From positions 1 through 9,662 of the forward strand of contig JAFAPL010000714.1 in assembly GCA_019247135.1 (NCBI GenBank): 9,662 bases of DNA, written 5' to 3'. Source of the DNA: Chloroflexota bacterium. GTDB taxonomy: Bacteria > Chloroflexota > UBA6077 > CF-72. The translations under genes were made by a program, and so were the position numbers. The notes beneath the pieces were generated by a model that saw only the letters and a program-made list of their open reading frames with translations, was not told where the DNA came from and did not search any database. This document shows positions 1 to 6,766 of the stretch, one piece after another. How positions within the stretch are numbered: position 1 is the first letter of the stretch; every line of letters starts with the position of its first letter.

Positions 1-1228
1 AGCGACGGAAGGTCGCCTTGGCGACTGAGGATCGGTAGTAGTTGGACCAGCCGCGCATCACCGGGTTGAGCTGATGCACAACCGCTTCTTGCCGGCTGCT
101 CCGGTTCCTACGGATCACTTCCTTCACTGCGGCCAAATGCCGGACCACGGCGCGTCGGCTCGGTTTGATGATGGTCTTGAAGCCGAGGAGCCTGATGGTT
201 CCTTGCAAGTTGCTCACATACTTCCCGGAATGCGTTTGTCCCACGCGGAACTGACGCACCGTGAATCCGAGGAAGTCGAACCCGATTGCCCCTTCGTACG
301 GAACGAGCGTGTGGGTAATGCGAGTCTTGCTCGGCTGCAATTCCAAGCCCAGCGTGGCCAACCAGGCCGTTGCTGCTGCCGTGGCCCGTTCGATGACTGC
401 CAGATCGGGATGCAGGACCACGAAATCGTCTGCGTAGCGCACCACTTTGAGCGGGCCTTGCCGCTGGGTGGCACATCGACGCAGAGCCGATTCGAGGCCA
501 TGCAGCGCGATATTCGCCAATAACGGCGAGATCACCCCACCTTGCGGTGTCCCGCTGCGGGTCGGGAACAAGTCTGCCCCATCCAGCACCCCGGCTCGGA
601 GCCATGCGCGGATGGCTCGTCGCATAGTGGGGTAGGTGTGGAGCTTGGTCAGCAGCGCCTGGTGGTTGATCCGGTCGAAGCACTTCGTGATATCCGCATC
701 CAGGACGTACTTGTCCCGGTAGTGGATGCCGACGAAGATGGCTTCGACCGCATCGTGGGCTGAGCGTCCAGGGCGGAACCCGTAGGAGTTCGGTTCAAAG
801 CGAGCCTCCCATTCGGGTTCAAGGGCCAGTTTGACCAGAGCTTGTGCGGCTCGGTCGTGGATCGTGGGAATGCCGAGCGGACGCTGCTCGGTCGAGCCGG
901 GCTTTGGAATCCACACTCGACGCGTCGGCGGCGCCTTCTCGGGCAGGCGCAAGATCGTGACGAGTTGCATCCGCTGAGTAGGCGTCAGGTTCTTCCTGCC
1001 ATCCACCCCCGCGGCGCGCTTGCCGCGATTGTCTTGCGTCACCTTCCGCACGGCCAGGCACTTGGCTGCCCAGGACGTGGTCATCAGACGTTGTAAACGA
1101 CGGACTGCGTGGCAATCGCCACGTTGCGAGGCTTGGTAGATGGGTTTCTGGAGCTTGAACACCTGCCGCTCGATGCGTCGCCACGGCAGCGCGTTCCAGT
1201 CATACATCGGCGCGGGCGCCGTGCTCAT
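1..1228 (-). CDS. ltrA: Group II intron reverse transcriptase/maturase, 3'-truncated by window edge
   Basis: This multifunctional intron-encoded protein helps the intron RNA splice and copies it into DNA during retrohoming. I read the frame from the ATG at 1228 down to position 1 with no stop, giving about 409 residues. An N-terminal RVT_N-like domain (about 9-80) contains VTQDNRGKRAAGVDG. The reverse transcriptase core follows, with IPKPG and RPLGIPTIHDRA, then FEPNSYGFRPGRSAHD, the LDADITKCFD block, GTPQGGVISPLLANIALHGLE, and the catalytic YADD at 265-268. GFDFLGF comes next. The start of the maturase-specific (GIIM) domain is visible near the edge (LNPVMRGWSNYYR). Any HNH endonuclease domain would lie outside. 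A second possible start is the ATG at 1207. Because conserved blocks are complete and no frameshift is seen, the element may be active, though the unseen C terminus could be broken. Confidence 0.95.
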   Translation of the reverse strand, partial: MSTAPAPMYDWNALPWRRIERQVFKLQKPIYQASQRGDCHAVRRLQRLMTTSWAAKCLAVRKVTQDNRGKRAAGVDGRKNLTPTQRMQLVTILRLPEKAPPTRRVWIPKPGSTEQRPLGIPTIHDRAAQALVKLALEPEWEARFEPNSYGFRPGRSAHDAVEAIFVGIHYRDKYVLDADITKCFDRINHQALLTKLHTYPTMRRAIRAWLRAGVLDGADLFPTRSGTPQGGVISPLLANIALHGLESALRRCATQRQGPLKVVRYADDFVVLHPDLAVIERATAAATAWLATLGLELQPSKTRITHTLVPYEGAIGFDFLGFTVRQFRVGQTHSGKYVSNLQGTIRLLGFKTIIKPSRRAVVRHLAAVKEVIRRNRSSRQEAVVHQLNPVMRGWSNYYRSSVAKATFRR

Positions 1229-1790
1229 GCCGTCTGGACTCCTACTCCGCCCCTACCATCCAGATCATCGTGCCGACGTCGGCATATCCCTGGACTTTCT
1301 CCAGGGCATTGGCTTGTTCGGCAATCCCACCCGCGCGGCGCATACGGTTGACACCTGCTCACCAGTCGACCGCTGACGAGAGCGCCGTCGGGTTACTTCG
1401 TTCCTGATGCTCGTTTTGCGTAGCCGTAGGCTCGTGTCTATCCACCGGGTTGATATGGGGTGAATGCTGGTCGCTTCTAATGACGCCAGCGCCAGAGCCG
1501 TTCCCATTTTGGGCAAGCCTCTTTGTCTAACCCGCGTTGGCTTGTTACCTACTAACGATGGCTCAAACGGCACGTTCGCTTGCGCTAGCCATAGCTACTT
1601 GCTCCCGGCAGCCTCGTGGTCGGGTTCCACTGGTGGCCGGTTTTGACCCCGCTTTACGGATTGATGGTCAGTCGCTACCGCAGGGGTCACGCTGTTCGCT
1701 GTTCACCTCAGCGAGTGAGAATCACGCCCACCATCGAGCATCAAGTTGTCACTACCAGATGGTTCACTACCTTTGGTAGTGCCTTCCATC
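1229..1790 (-). ncRNA. Probable group II intron RNA domains I-III (non-coding)
   Basis: No convincing gene lies in this stretch on either strand, and its composition is visibly less GC-rich than the flanking chromosomal genes. It is full of short inverted repeats that suit a folded RNA: arms at 1288-1294/1300-1306 (CCCTGGA/TCCAGGG), a 14-base palindrome at 1271-1284, and arms at 1514-1519/1539-1544 (CAAGCC/GGCTTG), 1645-1650/1683-1688 (GACCCC/GGGGTC) and 1696-1701/1709-1714 (TCGCTG/CAGCGA). The length upstream of the maturase start is in the range expected for domains I-III of a bacterial group II intron. Assignment of individual domains, EBS sites and the exact 5' splice site was not possible by eye; the right limit is approximate. 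Confidence 0.55.
1765..1781. repeat. Perfect 7-bp inverted repeat downstream of ssb
   Basis: CACTACC and GGTAGTG are separated by three bases, forming a short perfect hairpin 48 bases beyond the ssb stop codon. A further copy of CACTACC lies at 1750-1756. On the ssb strand no run of T follows, so it is not a classical intrinsic terminator. It lies where the intron/exon junction is expected, so it could be part of the original ssb 3' region, the intron target, or the first intron helix. Confidence 0.35.
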
Positions 1791-1828
1791 CCTCGGGTTG
1801 TTCCCCGTTTCGGAAGAACGAATCGCAG

Positions 1829-2254
1829 TCAGAAAGGCAGGTCCTCCAGTTCCTCGGTGCTCTCTTCGTCGCCGTTCTGTCTCGCGCCGACGCTCGAGAC
1901 GCCCGCCGCCACGGGTTCTGACTCCATCTCACGTGGGCGTGCGCTCAGGCTCTGCACCTCGTCGGCAAAGACCTCGTAGCTGGTGCGTTGCGCGCCGTCG
2001 CGAGCCTGGTACTGCCCGATCACCAGACGCCCGGCCACGAACACGCGGCTGCCTTTGGCCAATCGCTGCGCATACTCCGCCTGACGACCGATCACGCGCA
2101 CGCGGAACCACTCGGTGTTCTCGTGGCGCTCCCCTTCAGGGCCGATCCGCAACTGGTTCACGGCCACGCGGAACACGGTCATTTGTGCTCCCCGCTGCGT
2201 GAAACGCGTCTCGGGCTCCACGCCCAGATTGCCCAGCAAACTTACTCTCAGCAT
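1829..2254 (-). CDS. ssb: Single-stranded DNA-binding protein
   Basis: SSB coats single-stranded DNA in replication, recombination and repair and recruits partner proteins through its acidic C-terminal tip. The 141-residue product has the N-terminal OB fold (about 1-105), with the aromatic strand around Trp49 (NTEWFRV) and the block KGSRVFVAGRL. A short linker follows and the protein ends in ELEDLPF, the expected acidic tip closing in Pro-Phe. The length is somewhat shorter than the E. coli protein because the linker is brief. The ATG at 2254 is chosen because the strand upstream carries purine-rich Shine-Dalgarno sequence (GGAG about 9 bases upstream, then GAGG next to the start). A candidate promoter with a LexA box lies 47-75 bases upstream. 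The gene stands alone here: the usual ribosomal-protein neighbours (rpsF, rpsR) are not seen, and a group II intron follows. Confidence 0.96.
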   Translation of the reverse strand: MLRVSLLGNLGVEPETRFTQRGAQMTVFRVAVNQLRIGPEGERHENTEWFRVRVIGRQAEYAQRLAKGSRVFVAGRLVIGQYQARDGAQRTSYEVFADEVQSLSARPREMESEPVAAGVSSVGARQNGDEESTEELEDLPF

Positions 2255-2300
2255 CTCCTCTACTCCTCGAAAAACTCCACATCCTCACTGGACATGCAGT

Positions 2301-2329
2301 AGCATAGAACACATGTTCAGGAGATGCAA
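2301..2329 (-). promoter_or_regulatory. Candidate ssb promoter (-35 TTGCAT, 17-base spacer, -10 TATGCT)
   Basis: On the ssb strand TTGCAT (2329-2324) and TATGCT (2306-2301) are separated by exactly 17 bases. The -10 matches the sigma70-type consensus at four of six positions and the -35 at three. The predicted transcription start would be near 2294, giving a leader of about 40 bases that contains the ssb ribosome-binding site. The whole spacer is occupied by the LexA box and its flank, which is the classical arrangement for repression by LexA. The hexamers alone are modest; their spacing around the operator is what supports the call. Confidence 0.55.
2307..2318. promoter_or_regulatory. Predicted LexA (SOS) box, Gram-positive type
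   Basis: The sequence GAACACATGTTC has arms GAACA/TGTTC around two central bases and fits the GAAC-RNRY-GTTC core bound by Bacillus LexA (DinR), a motif also described for Dehalococcoides in the Chloroflexota. It lies 52 bases from the ssb start codon and 48 bases before the chosen plsC start codon. It fits inside the spacer of the candidate ssb promoter, so LexA bound here would block ssb transcription until DNA damage. It could also affect a weaker divergent promoter for the acyltransferase gene (TGGACA at 2289-2294, CATGTT at 2312-2317). Confidence 0.6.
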
Positions 2330-2366
2330 TATTTTTTCGAGGCTGGCGGGCTACCATGCAGGCGGC

Positions 2367-3023
2367 ATGGTGCGCTCGCTGCTGATCCTGATCCTGCGCA
2401 TCTACATGCGGCTGTACCACCATCTGGAGCTGCAGGGCGCGGAGAACTTGCCGCCGCACGGCCCGGCGCTGGTGCTCCTCAATCACGCCAGCCTGTTGGA
2501 CGTGCCAGCGCTGATGGTCCTCGACCCGTATCCCAACACGGTCACCGTGGCCAAGGCGTCGCTGTTCCGCATTCCGGTGGTGGGCTGGCTGCTCGGGCAA
2601 TGGGGTGGCATCCCGGTCGAGCGCCAGGGACGAGATTCGGCGGGTGTGCGGGCGCTACTGGGCGCGTTGAAGGCGGGCTCGGTGGTGGCGGTAGCGGCAG
2701 AGGGTAGGCGCACGCGGACGGGGCGGATGAGTCCGATCAATCCGGTGCTGGCGCGTCTGGCGGCGAGCGTGGACGTGCCGCTGATCCCGGTCGGCATGAT
2801 CGGCTCGTATACGGCGCTGCCGCCCGGGGCCATCCTGCCGCGGCGGCGGAAGATCGTGGTACGCGTGGGTGAGCCGTTTCGGCTCGAGCGCTCGACGCCC
2901 GCCGACGTGGCGGCCCAGCGCATCGGCGAGAGGATCGCGGCGCTCTTGCCACCCGAGCAGCAACCACTCCCGCCATCGTCTTCGACCGAGTCGACCCAGT
3001 CGCCGAGTCGAGCGGGGCGTTGA
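2367..3023 (+). CDS. 1-acyl-sn-glycerol-3-phosphate acyltransferase family protein (PlsC-like)
   Basis: Members of this family transfer a fatty-acyl group to lysophosphatidate (or a related lysolipid) at the inner membrane, giving phosphatidate for phospholipid synthesis. With the start used here the protein has 218 residues. The N-terminal 20 or so residues form a hydrophobic, membrane-associating helix, followed by LQGAENLP. The catalytic NHxxxxD block is present (NHASLLD, His40 and Asp45), then GGIPVER (80-86) as the acceptor-binding block. EGRR (112-115) stands where most family members have FPEGTRS, and IPVGMIGS follows. The C terminus is low-complexity, rich in Pro and Ser. The frame is open further upstream, but the ATG at 2313 lies inside the predicted LexA box and has no ribosome-binding site, so the ATG at 2367 (AGGCGG just upstream) is preferred. 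Substrate specificity cannot be told from sequence. Confidence 0.85.
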   Translation: MVRSLLILILRIYMRLYHHLELQGAENLPPHGPALVLLNHASLLDVPALMVLDPYPNTVTVAKASLFRIPVVGWLLGQWGGIPVERQGRDSAGVRALLGALKAGSVVAVAAEGRRTRTGRMSPINPVLARLAASVDVPLIPVGMIGSYTALPPGAILPRRRKIVVRVGEPFRLERSTPADVAAQRIGERIAALLPPEQQPLPPSSSTESTQSPSRAGR

Positions 3024-3087
3024 CGACTTCGAGATGCGTCTCGGACTAGGCGCACGCTGCGCACGAGTGGCATAGTGGGCAGACGCA

Positions 3088-4596
3088 ATGCGCTCCCAGC
3101 TCCAGCATGCCCTCGGTCGCCCGATCGTTCTGGCGATCGTGGGCCTCGGCCTCGGAGGGCTGCTGGCCGTCTGGTTGTTCGCCACGTACGCGACCTTTCC
3201 GTCTCAGCTGCCATTAGGCCAGCCGACGGAGGCGCCGCCCCAGGTGCCCGCCAGCGCGCCTGAGCCGACGCTCGCGGCCGTCGAGCCCGCCATCGCGCTA
3301 TCGCCCGAAGAGGCCTCGCCGTTCGCGGGCATCGCTGCGCTGCCGCCCGAGCCGCCGAAACGTACTGGCCTGGTGGCACACACGGTTGCCCCTGGCGAAG
3401 TGCTGTGGCAGATCGCCGAGCAGTACAACCTGCGCGCCGAAACGATCCTGTGGGCCAACGACCTGCCGGACCCCGACCTGTTGCTGGTCGGCCAGCAGCT
3501 GCAGATTCCGCCTGAAGACGGCGTGGTCTATACGGTCCGCTCTGGCGACCAGTTGAGCGACATCGCCGCCCGCTATGGGGTCGACATCGACGCGGTGATC
3601 AAGGACAACGGCATCGGCGACCCGGACACGATCCAGGCAGGCACGGACATCTTCCTGCCCGGGGGTCGGCCCCTGGCGCCCACGGCCCTGCCAGACACCA
3701 CCGCTGAGCCAGGCAACACCGAACAGGACCAGGCCGCGGCCGCGAACGGGCCCGCCGCGGCGCTGCCGAACAACATCGACGCGCTGCTCGGCGCGGGCTG
3801 GCTGAGCGCGCAACACGTCGCCGATCTCTACAAGAGCGCGGACTCGAACAGCTCGAAGTTGCACCAGTTGCCTGGTGGGGCGCAGCTGGAGCGTCTGGAC
3901 GGGCCGCTCAACGGACGCATCCACGTGCGCGATCCGGGCGACGGGCGGACCCGTCAGGCGATGACCGGTTGGGTCAACGCCTTCGATCTGGACGTCGGAC
4001 GCGCGCCGGCGACGCGCCAGCTGCCGCTGGCCTATCCCGCCGACACGGCCATGGACATCTCGCACGTGTTTGCGCCCTACCGCTCGCAGCTCGACGGCAG
4101 CCCGTACGCGGAAGCGAACTGCGGGCCGACCGCGGCAGGCATGGCCATGGAGGCCTTCGGCGTCTCGGTGCCGCCGCCGCAGGTACGGCAACAAGCCCTG
4201 GCCGCGCAGCACATGTCGGGCAACGGCGTGGGGACATTGATCACGGCCCTGGCGCAGGTGGTCGAGCAGAACGGGTTGAGCGCGGTCGACCTGCGGGACA
4301 CCGGCGGCGGCCTGACACACTGGAGCCTGGATCAGATTCGGGCACACATCCAGGCGGGGCACCCCATCGTGGTCCAGGTGCGCTATCGATCACTGCCTGG
4401 TCGAGGCGGCGCGTATTACTTCGGCGACCACTACATCCTCGTGACTGGCGTCGTTGGCGACGGGTTTCTGTACAACGACCCGATCGACGTCGATGGACTC
4501 GGCTGGGACCGGGTCATCAGCGGGGCGACGCTGCAGAACGCGATGAACGCAAGCGCGTCGCAGTACGCATACAGCGCGTTTGCCGTGAGCCGCTGA
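3088..4596 (+). CDS. Membrane-anchored LysM-LysM-SH3-like-C39 family peptidase-like protein
   Basis: This 502-residue protein probably works outside the cytoplasmic membrane on or near the cell wall. Residues 12-33 form one hydrophobic segment after a short positively charged N terminus (signal peptide or anchor). A Pro/Ala-rich linker follows. Two LysM peptidoglycan-binding modules lie at about 98-142 (HTVAPGEVLWQIAEQYNL) and 148-192 (YTVRSGDQLSDIAARYGV). After an Ala-rich linker, about 232-308 looks like an SH3-type domain (ADLYKSADSNSSKLHQLPGG, then GWVNAFDLD). The C-terminal third resembles Peptidase_C39_2: candidate catalytic Cys345 in NCGPTAAG, His448 in GDHYILVTGV and Asp464 in YNDP. 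All three catalytic positions appear intact, so it may be active rather than a binding relic; the substrate is unknown. The start at 3088 has only a weak upstream purine stretch. It follows plsC by 64 bases and meets the zinc-ribbon gene tail to tail, 9 bases apart. Confidence 0.85.
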   Translation: MRSQLQHALGRPIVLAIVGLGLGGLLAVWLFATYATFPSQLPLGQPTEAPPQVPASAPEPTLAAVEPAIALSPEEASPFAGIAALPPEPPKRTGLVAHTVAPGEVLWQIAEQYNLRAETILWANDLPDPDLLLVGQQLQIPPEDGVVYTVRSGDQLSDIAARYGVDIDAVIKDNGIGDPDTIQAGTDIFLPGGRPLAPTALPDTTAEPGNTEQDQAAAANGPAAALPNNIDALLGAGWLSAQHVADLYKSADSNSSKLHQLPGGAQLERLDGPLNGRIHVRDPGDGRTRQAMTGWVNAFDLDVGRAPATRQLPLAYPADTAMDISHVFAPYRSQLDGSPYAEANCGPTAAGMAMEAFGVSVPPPQVRQQALAAQHMSGNGVGTLITALAQVVEQNGLSAVDLRDTGGGLTHWSLDQIRAHIQAGHPIVVQVRYRSLPGRGGAYYFGDHYILVTGVVGDGFLYNDPIDVDGLGWDRVISGATLQNAMNASASQYAYSAFAVSR

Positions 4597-4605
4597 GCGC
4601 TGTCT

Positions 4606-4800
4606 TCAGTGCGCGGGGGCTGTCTCGGGCGGGTGAGCCCGAGCGTGCTCGACCACCAGCTCGTCCCGGCTCGAGACTCGGCCGCACTCGCCACACGTGA
4701 TCGAGCCGATGCCTGAAGCGCGGAACAAGACTTCGTTGCCGCACTGCGGACATTTCCAGAAGGTCGGACTCGGCGGCAGATCAGGGTAGGCCATTTCCAT
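4606..4800 (-). CDS. Small zinc-ribbon protein
   Basis: The 64-residue product has two cysteine knuckles, CPQC (Cys17, Cys20) and CGEC (Cys36, Cys39), 15 residues apart, which is the geometry of a single zinc ribbon that binds one Zn ion. The first 16 residues are Pro-rich and the tail after the ribbon is short, charged and His/Pro-rich. I do not recognise a named family; such small ribbons often mediate nucleic-acid or protein contacts. Its ATG lies 3 bases beyond the stop codon of the 619-residue gene upstream, so it is almost certainly co-transcribed and perhaps translationally coupled to it; no separate Shine-Dalgarno sequence is visible. A second in-frame ATG is two codons further in. 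Confidence 0.75.
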   Translation of the reverse strand: MEMAYPDLPPSPTFWKCPQCGNEVLFRASGIGSITCGECGRVSSRDELVVEHARAHPPETAPAH

Positions 4801-4803
4801 ACG

Positions 4804-6663
4804 TTAGCGTGTGAGCGCGACTGGCTGAGTCGCGTGGCTGGTGTGCTCCGCTTTCGCGGCGGGCTCGATGGCCGCGGAAGACAGTCGGGCCACCTCGCGA
4901 TCCAGAATGCGACGCGCGACCGCCAGGGCCGCGGCGTAGGTCGAATCCATGCCGAAATAACTCAGGTTGCGTTCGCCGAGCGTCTGGCCTTTGGTGTACG
5001 GCGTATCAGACGCGTAGTGAACAAAACCCACGTCGATGTGCGAACCGACCAGATTGACGACTTCGCCGGGCGCGGCTCGTTCCGGCAGGATTTGTTCGCT
5101 GAAAGCCTCGAGATACGGACCTGCCTCCATCTCGACCAGGTTGTGGCCGGCGCGATGCAGTGCGTCGAGGTAGCCCCAGTTCTGCAGGAACGTGCCGCGC
5201 GTGCTGGCGGCGCGTTGATTATCCAGCGCGGTGCCGTAGACGAGATAGCGCTCGACGTCCTCGGCGTTGAAGCAGTTGTGCAGCAGGTAGGTGGTGCTGC
5301 TGCGCTCGTCGGAGACGATGTTGCACAGCAAGATGTCGCCCACGCGACCCGTCAGGGTCGCGCCCTTGCCCATCACGTACAGCCCGAGCAGGTCGCCGAC
5401 GTTCCGCGCGAGGGCGCGTTGCAGAAAGTAGCCGGCCTGACCCAGCGGGTAGTCGATATTGAGGATGATTGCGTCGCTGTCGGCCAGCCGATCGAGTCCG
5501 GGCAGGTCGGCCAGGCGAGGATCCATCCGTAACGGCCTGAGCTTTCCCAGTTCGATGACCTGGGAGTCCACGTCGGGGCCAAGGGGCACGTGGATCGTCG
5601 TCATGCCGGACGCTTGCTCCTCGGCGGCGAATGCAGTGGCCGCGGCCTGGTTTCGCGGATCGGACAGGTACTTCTTGGCCGCGTAATACAGGAAGTTCTC
5701 CAGGCTGCTGGGCACGCGTTCGGCTGTTATGGCTTCGTACTCGGCCAGCAGCAGGTCGCTGTCGGAGCTCTGGATGTAGTCGATGATGTCGTCGCGTCGC
5801 GCGAGGGTCGAGCCAGACAGCAGATTGACCAGGCTGTGCATATTGCTCGAGACGATGTAGATGGGCCGGCGGCTCAGATCGGGCGGCGAGTGGTCGGCGA
5901 CGTACTCGAACCAGCGCTCGACAGCGCGCTCGTAGTCATTCCAGCTCCCGCCCAGAACTCGGACGGCGAGCTTTTTCCGTCGCTCGGCGAGCGTGGCCAG
6001 CACCTTCCACATTCGGCCCTGCCAGACCACGCCGAGTCGGTCGATCTCGGCCTGCGAAAAGCCGAAGGCTTCACGCAGGCGATCCTGGTCGCCCGGCGCA
6101 GGCCCGTGTTCGGCCGCGTGTTCCACCATATGCCGCAGCGCGTGGTCGCGAGCCATGAGCTCGTGCATCTTGTTCGACTCGAGCTCGTAGGCCACGAGCG
6201 ACGGGATGATGTCGTCGAGGTCGCTCGGACTGGTGACGAGCACCGCCAACCGGTCATGGCCGTCGTAGAACTGGCGTCGTCGACGTGCCGGAGCGGTTTG
6301 TGGGATCCAGTCGGCGACGTCGCGCAGGCCGCGCTGGGCCATGTTGTCGAGCGAAGTGCTGAGCAGGACGAGCCGCACGTTGGGCATGCATGGCGGCAAG
6401 CGGAGGCCGACGTAGGTGATCGCCGCGGCGTCGGGCAGCGGATCGCGGGCGCGGACGTGCAGGCTCGGCGCCATCGCGAGGTACGGCTCGAGCAGGCCGG
6501 CGACGCGAACCTCGCCGGTACTGCGCAACAGCGTCTGATAGGAGCGAACGAACGTATCGACGGCTTCACGGCCGGGCGGGCCTGGCGTGGGGTACGCGGG
6601 CGCGGCCGGCTGGAGCACGCGTGAAGCGTAGCGCAGGCGGCGCCGTGGGCCCACCACCCCCAC
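4804..6663 (-). CDS. Uncharacterised 619-residue protein with nucleoside-phosphorylase-like C-terminal region
   Basis: I cannot assign this protein to a characterised family. It looks soluble, with no signal peptide or membrane segment. Residues 34-190 look like a mixed alpha/beta region. The middle holds a distinctive block, RPIYIVSSNMHSLVNLLSG (His276). The C-terminal third recalls the purine/uridine phosphorylase fold: MGKGATLTGRVGDILLCN starts at 431, VEMEAGPYL lies at 510-518 where that superfamily has its ribose-contacting MExxx motif (Glu513), and HYASDTPYTKG and MDSTYAAALAVARRIL follow. This is motif-level resemblance only. The frame begins at a GTG with no convincing ribosome-binding site; a GTG near 6618 is an alternative, and the Arg/Pro/Gly-rich N terminus may be mis-annotated. 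Codon use matches the neighbours. It lies between ubiX (103 bases upstream) and the zinc-ribbon gene (3 bases downstream), probably in one operon. Confidence 0.8.
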   Translation of the reverse strand: MGVVGPRRRLRYASRVLQPAAPAYPTPGPPGREAVDTFVRSYQTLLRSTGEVRVAGLLEPYLAMAPSLHVRARDPLPDAAAITYVGLRLPPCMPNVRLVLLSTSLDNMAQRGLRDVADWIPQTAPARRRRQFYDGHDRLAVLVTSPSDLDDIIPSLVAYELESNKMHELMARDHALRHMVEHAAEHGPAPGDQDRLREAFGFSQAEIDRLGVVWQGRMWKVLATLAERRKKLAVRVLGGSWNDYERAVERWFEYVADHSPPDLSRRPIYIVSSNMHSLVNLLSGSTLARRDDIIDYIQSSDSDLLLAEYEAITAERVPSSLENFLYYAAKKYLSDPRNQAAATAFAAEEQASGMTTIHVPLGPDVDSQVIELGKLRPLRMDPRLADLPGLDRLADSDAIILNIDYPLGQAGYFLQRALARNVGDLLGLYVMGKGATLTGRVGDILLCNIVSDERSSTTYLLHNCFNAEDVERYLVYGTALDNQRAASTRGTFLQNWGYLDALHRAGHNLVEMEAGPYLEAFSEQILPERAAPGEVVNLVGSHIDVGFVHYASDTPYTKGQTLGERNLSYFGMDSTYAAALAVARRILDREVARLSSAAIEPAAKAEHTSHATQPVALTR

Positions 6664-6690
6664 CCGCCGCCCTTGCCAGCGTAAGCGCGG

Positions 6691-6726
6691 AGCGTCACGT
6701 GGGGCGTCACGCGAAGCGTCACGTGG
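6691..6726. repeat. Three tandem 12-base repeats between ubiX and the 619-residue gene
   Basis: Three consecutive 12-base units read AGCGTCACGTGG, GGCGTCACGCGA and AGCGTCACGTGG; the outer two are identical. Each contains GCGTCAC, at 6692, 6704 and 6716, with exact 12-base spacing. The outer copies contain the palindrome CACGTG. They lie 28-63 bases upstream of the GTG start of the 619-residue gene, in a position suited to a multi-copy regulator-binding site. They could instead be a chance tandem duplication, or coding if the gene started further upstream in another frame. Confidence 0.65.
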
Positions 6727-6766
6727 GCGGGTGCGGCGGAATCCGCGGCCCTCGACAGGGCAGGGC

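Larger units (their letters stand above)
1..1790 (-). mobile_element. Group II intron, partial (3' part beyond left edge)
   Basis: A group II intron is indicated by an intact intron-encoded reverse transcriptase/maturase preceded by several hundred bases of non-coding, hairpin-rich DNA on the same strand, the usual layout in which the ORF lies in domain IV downstream of RNA domains I-III. The 3' end (rest of the maturase, domains V and VI) lies outside the window. The 5' end is not determined: I found no clean GTGYG start between the ORF and the end of ssb (1829), so the right limit is an estimate and should fall somewhere in about 1700-1828. The protein begins with the N-terminal domain typical of chloroplast-like class introns rather than the short class C type. 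The element lies just downstream of ssb in the same orientation and leaves ssb intact. Confidence 0.7.

Noticed and set aside
108..683. 191-codon minus-strand frame within the maturase gene
   Set aside because: Out-of-frame shadow; the maturase motifs lie in another frame that is open across the whole of 1-1228.
1265..1921. Several 60-100 codon frames on both strands in the intron 5' region
   Set aside because: Short, overlapping, without ribosome-binding sites or motifs; the region is better explained as intron RNA.
2313..2366. Upstream start of the acyltransferase at the ATG at 2313
   Set aside because: It lies within the predicted LexA box and lacks a ribosome-binding site; the added residues have no family similarity.
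3024..3087. Small inverted repeats (CGAGA/TCTCG at 3030-3043, GCGCA/TGCGC at 3050-3062) between plsC and the LysM/C39 gene
   Set aside because: Stems of only five bases without a T-run; expected often by chance in GC-rich DNA.
3298..4362. 354-codon minus-strand frame opposite the LysM/C39 gene
   Set aside because: Antisense shadow without recognisable domains; the plus-strand frame carries LysM and peptidase motifs.
4624..4643. GC-rich inverted repeat CTCGGGC/GCCCGAG just past the C39 gene, considered as a terminator
   Set aside because: No T-run follows on either strand and it lies within the coding end of the zinc-ribbon gene; a bidirectional terminator role cannot be supported.
5590..6624. 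344-codon plus-strand frame, opposite the 619-residue gene
   Set aside because: Its composition (Val/Gly/Arg/Gln-rich, no domain pattern) is that of a GC-driven antisense shadow; the minus-strand gene fits operon spacing and has coherent motifs.
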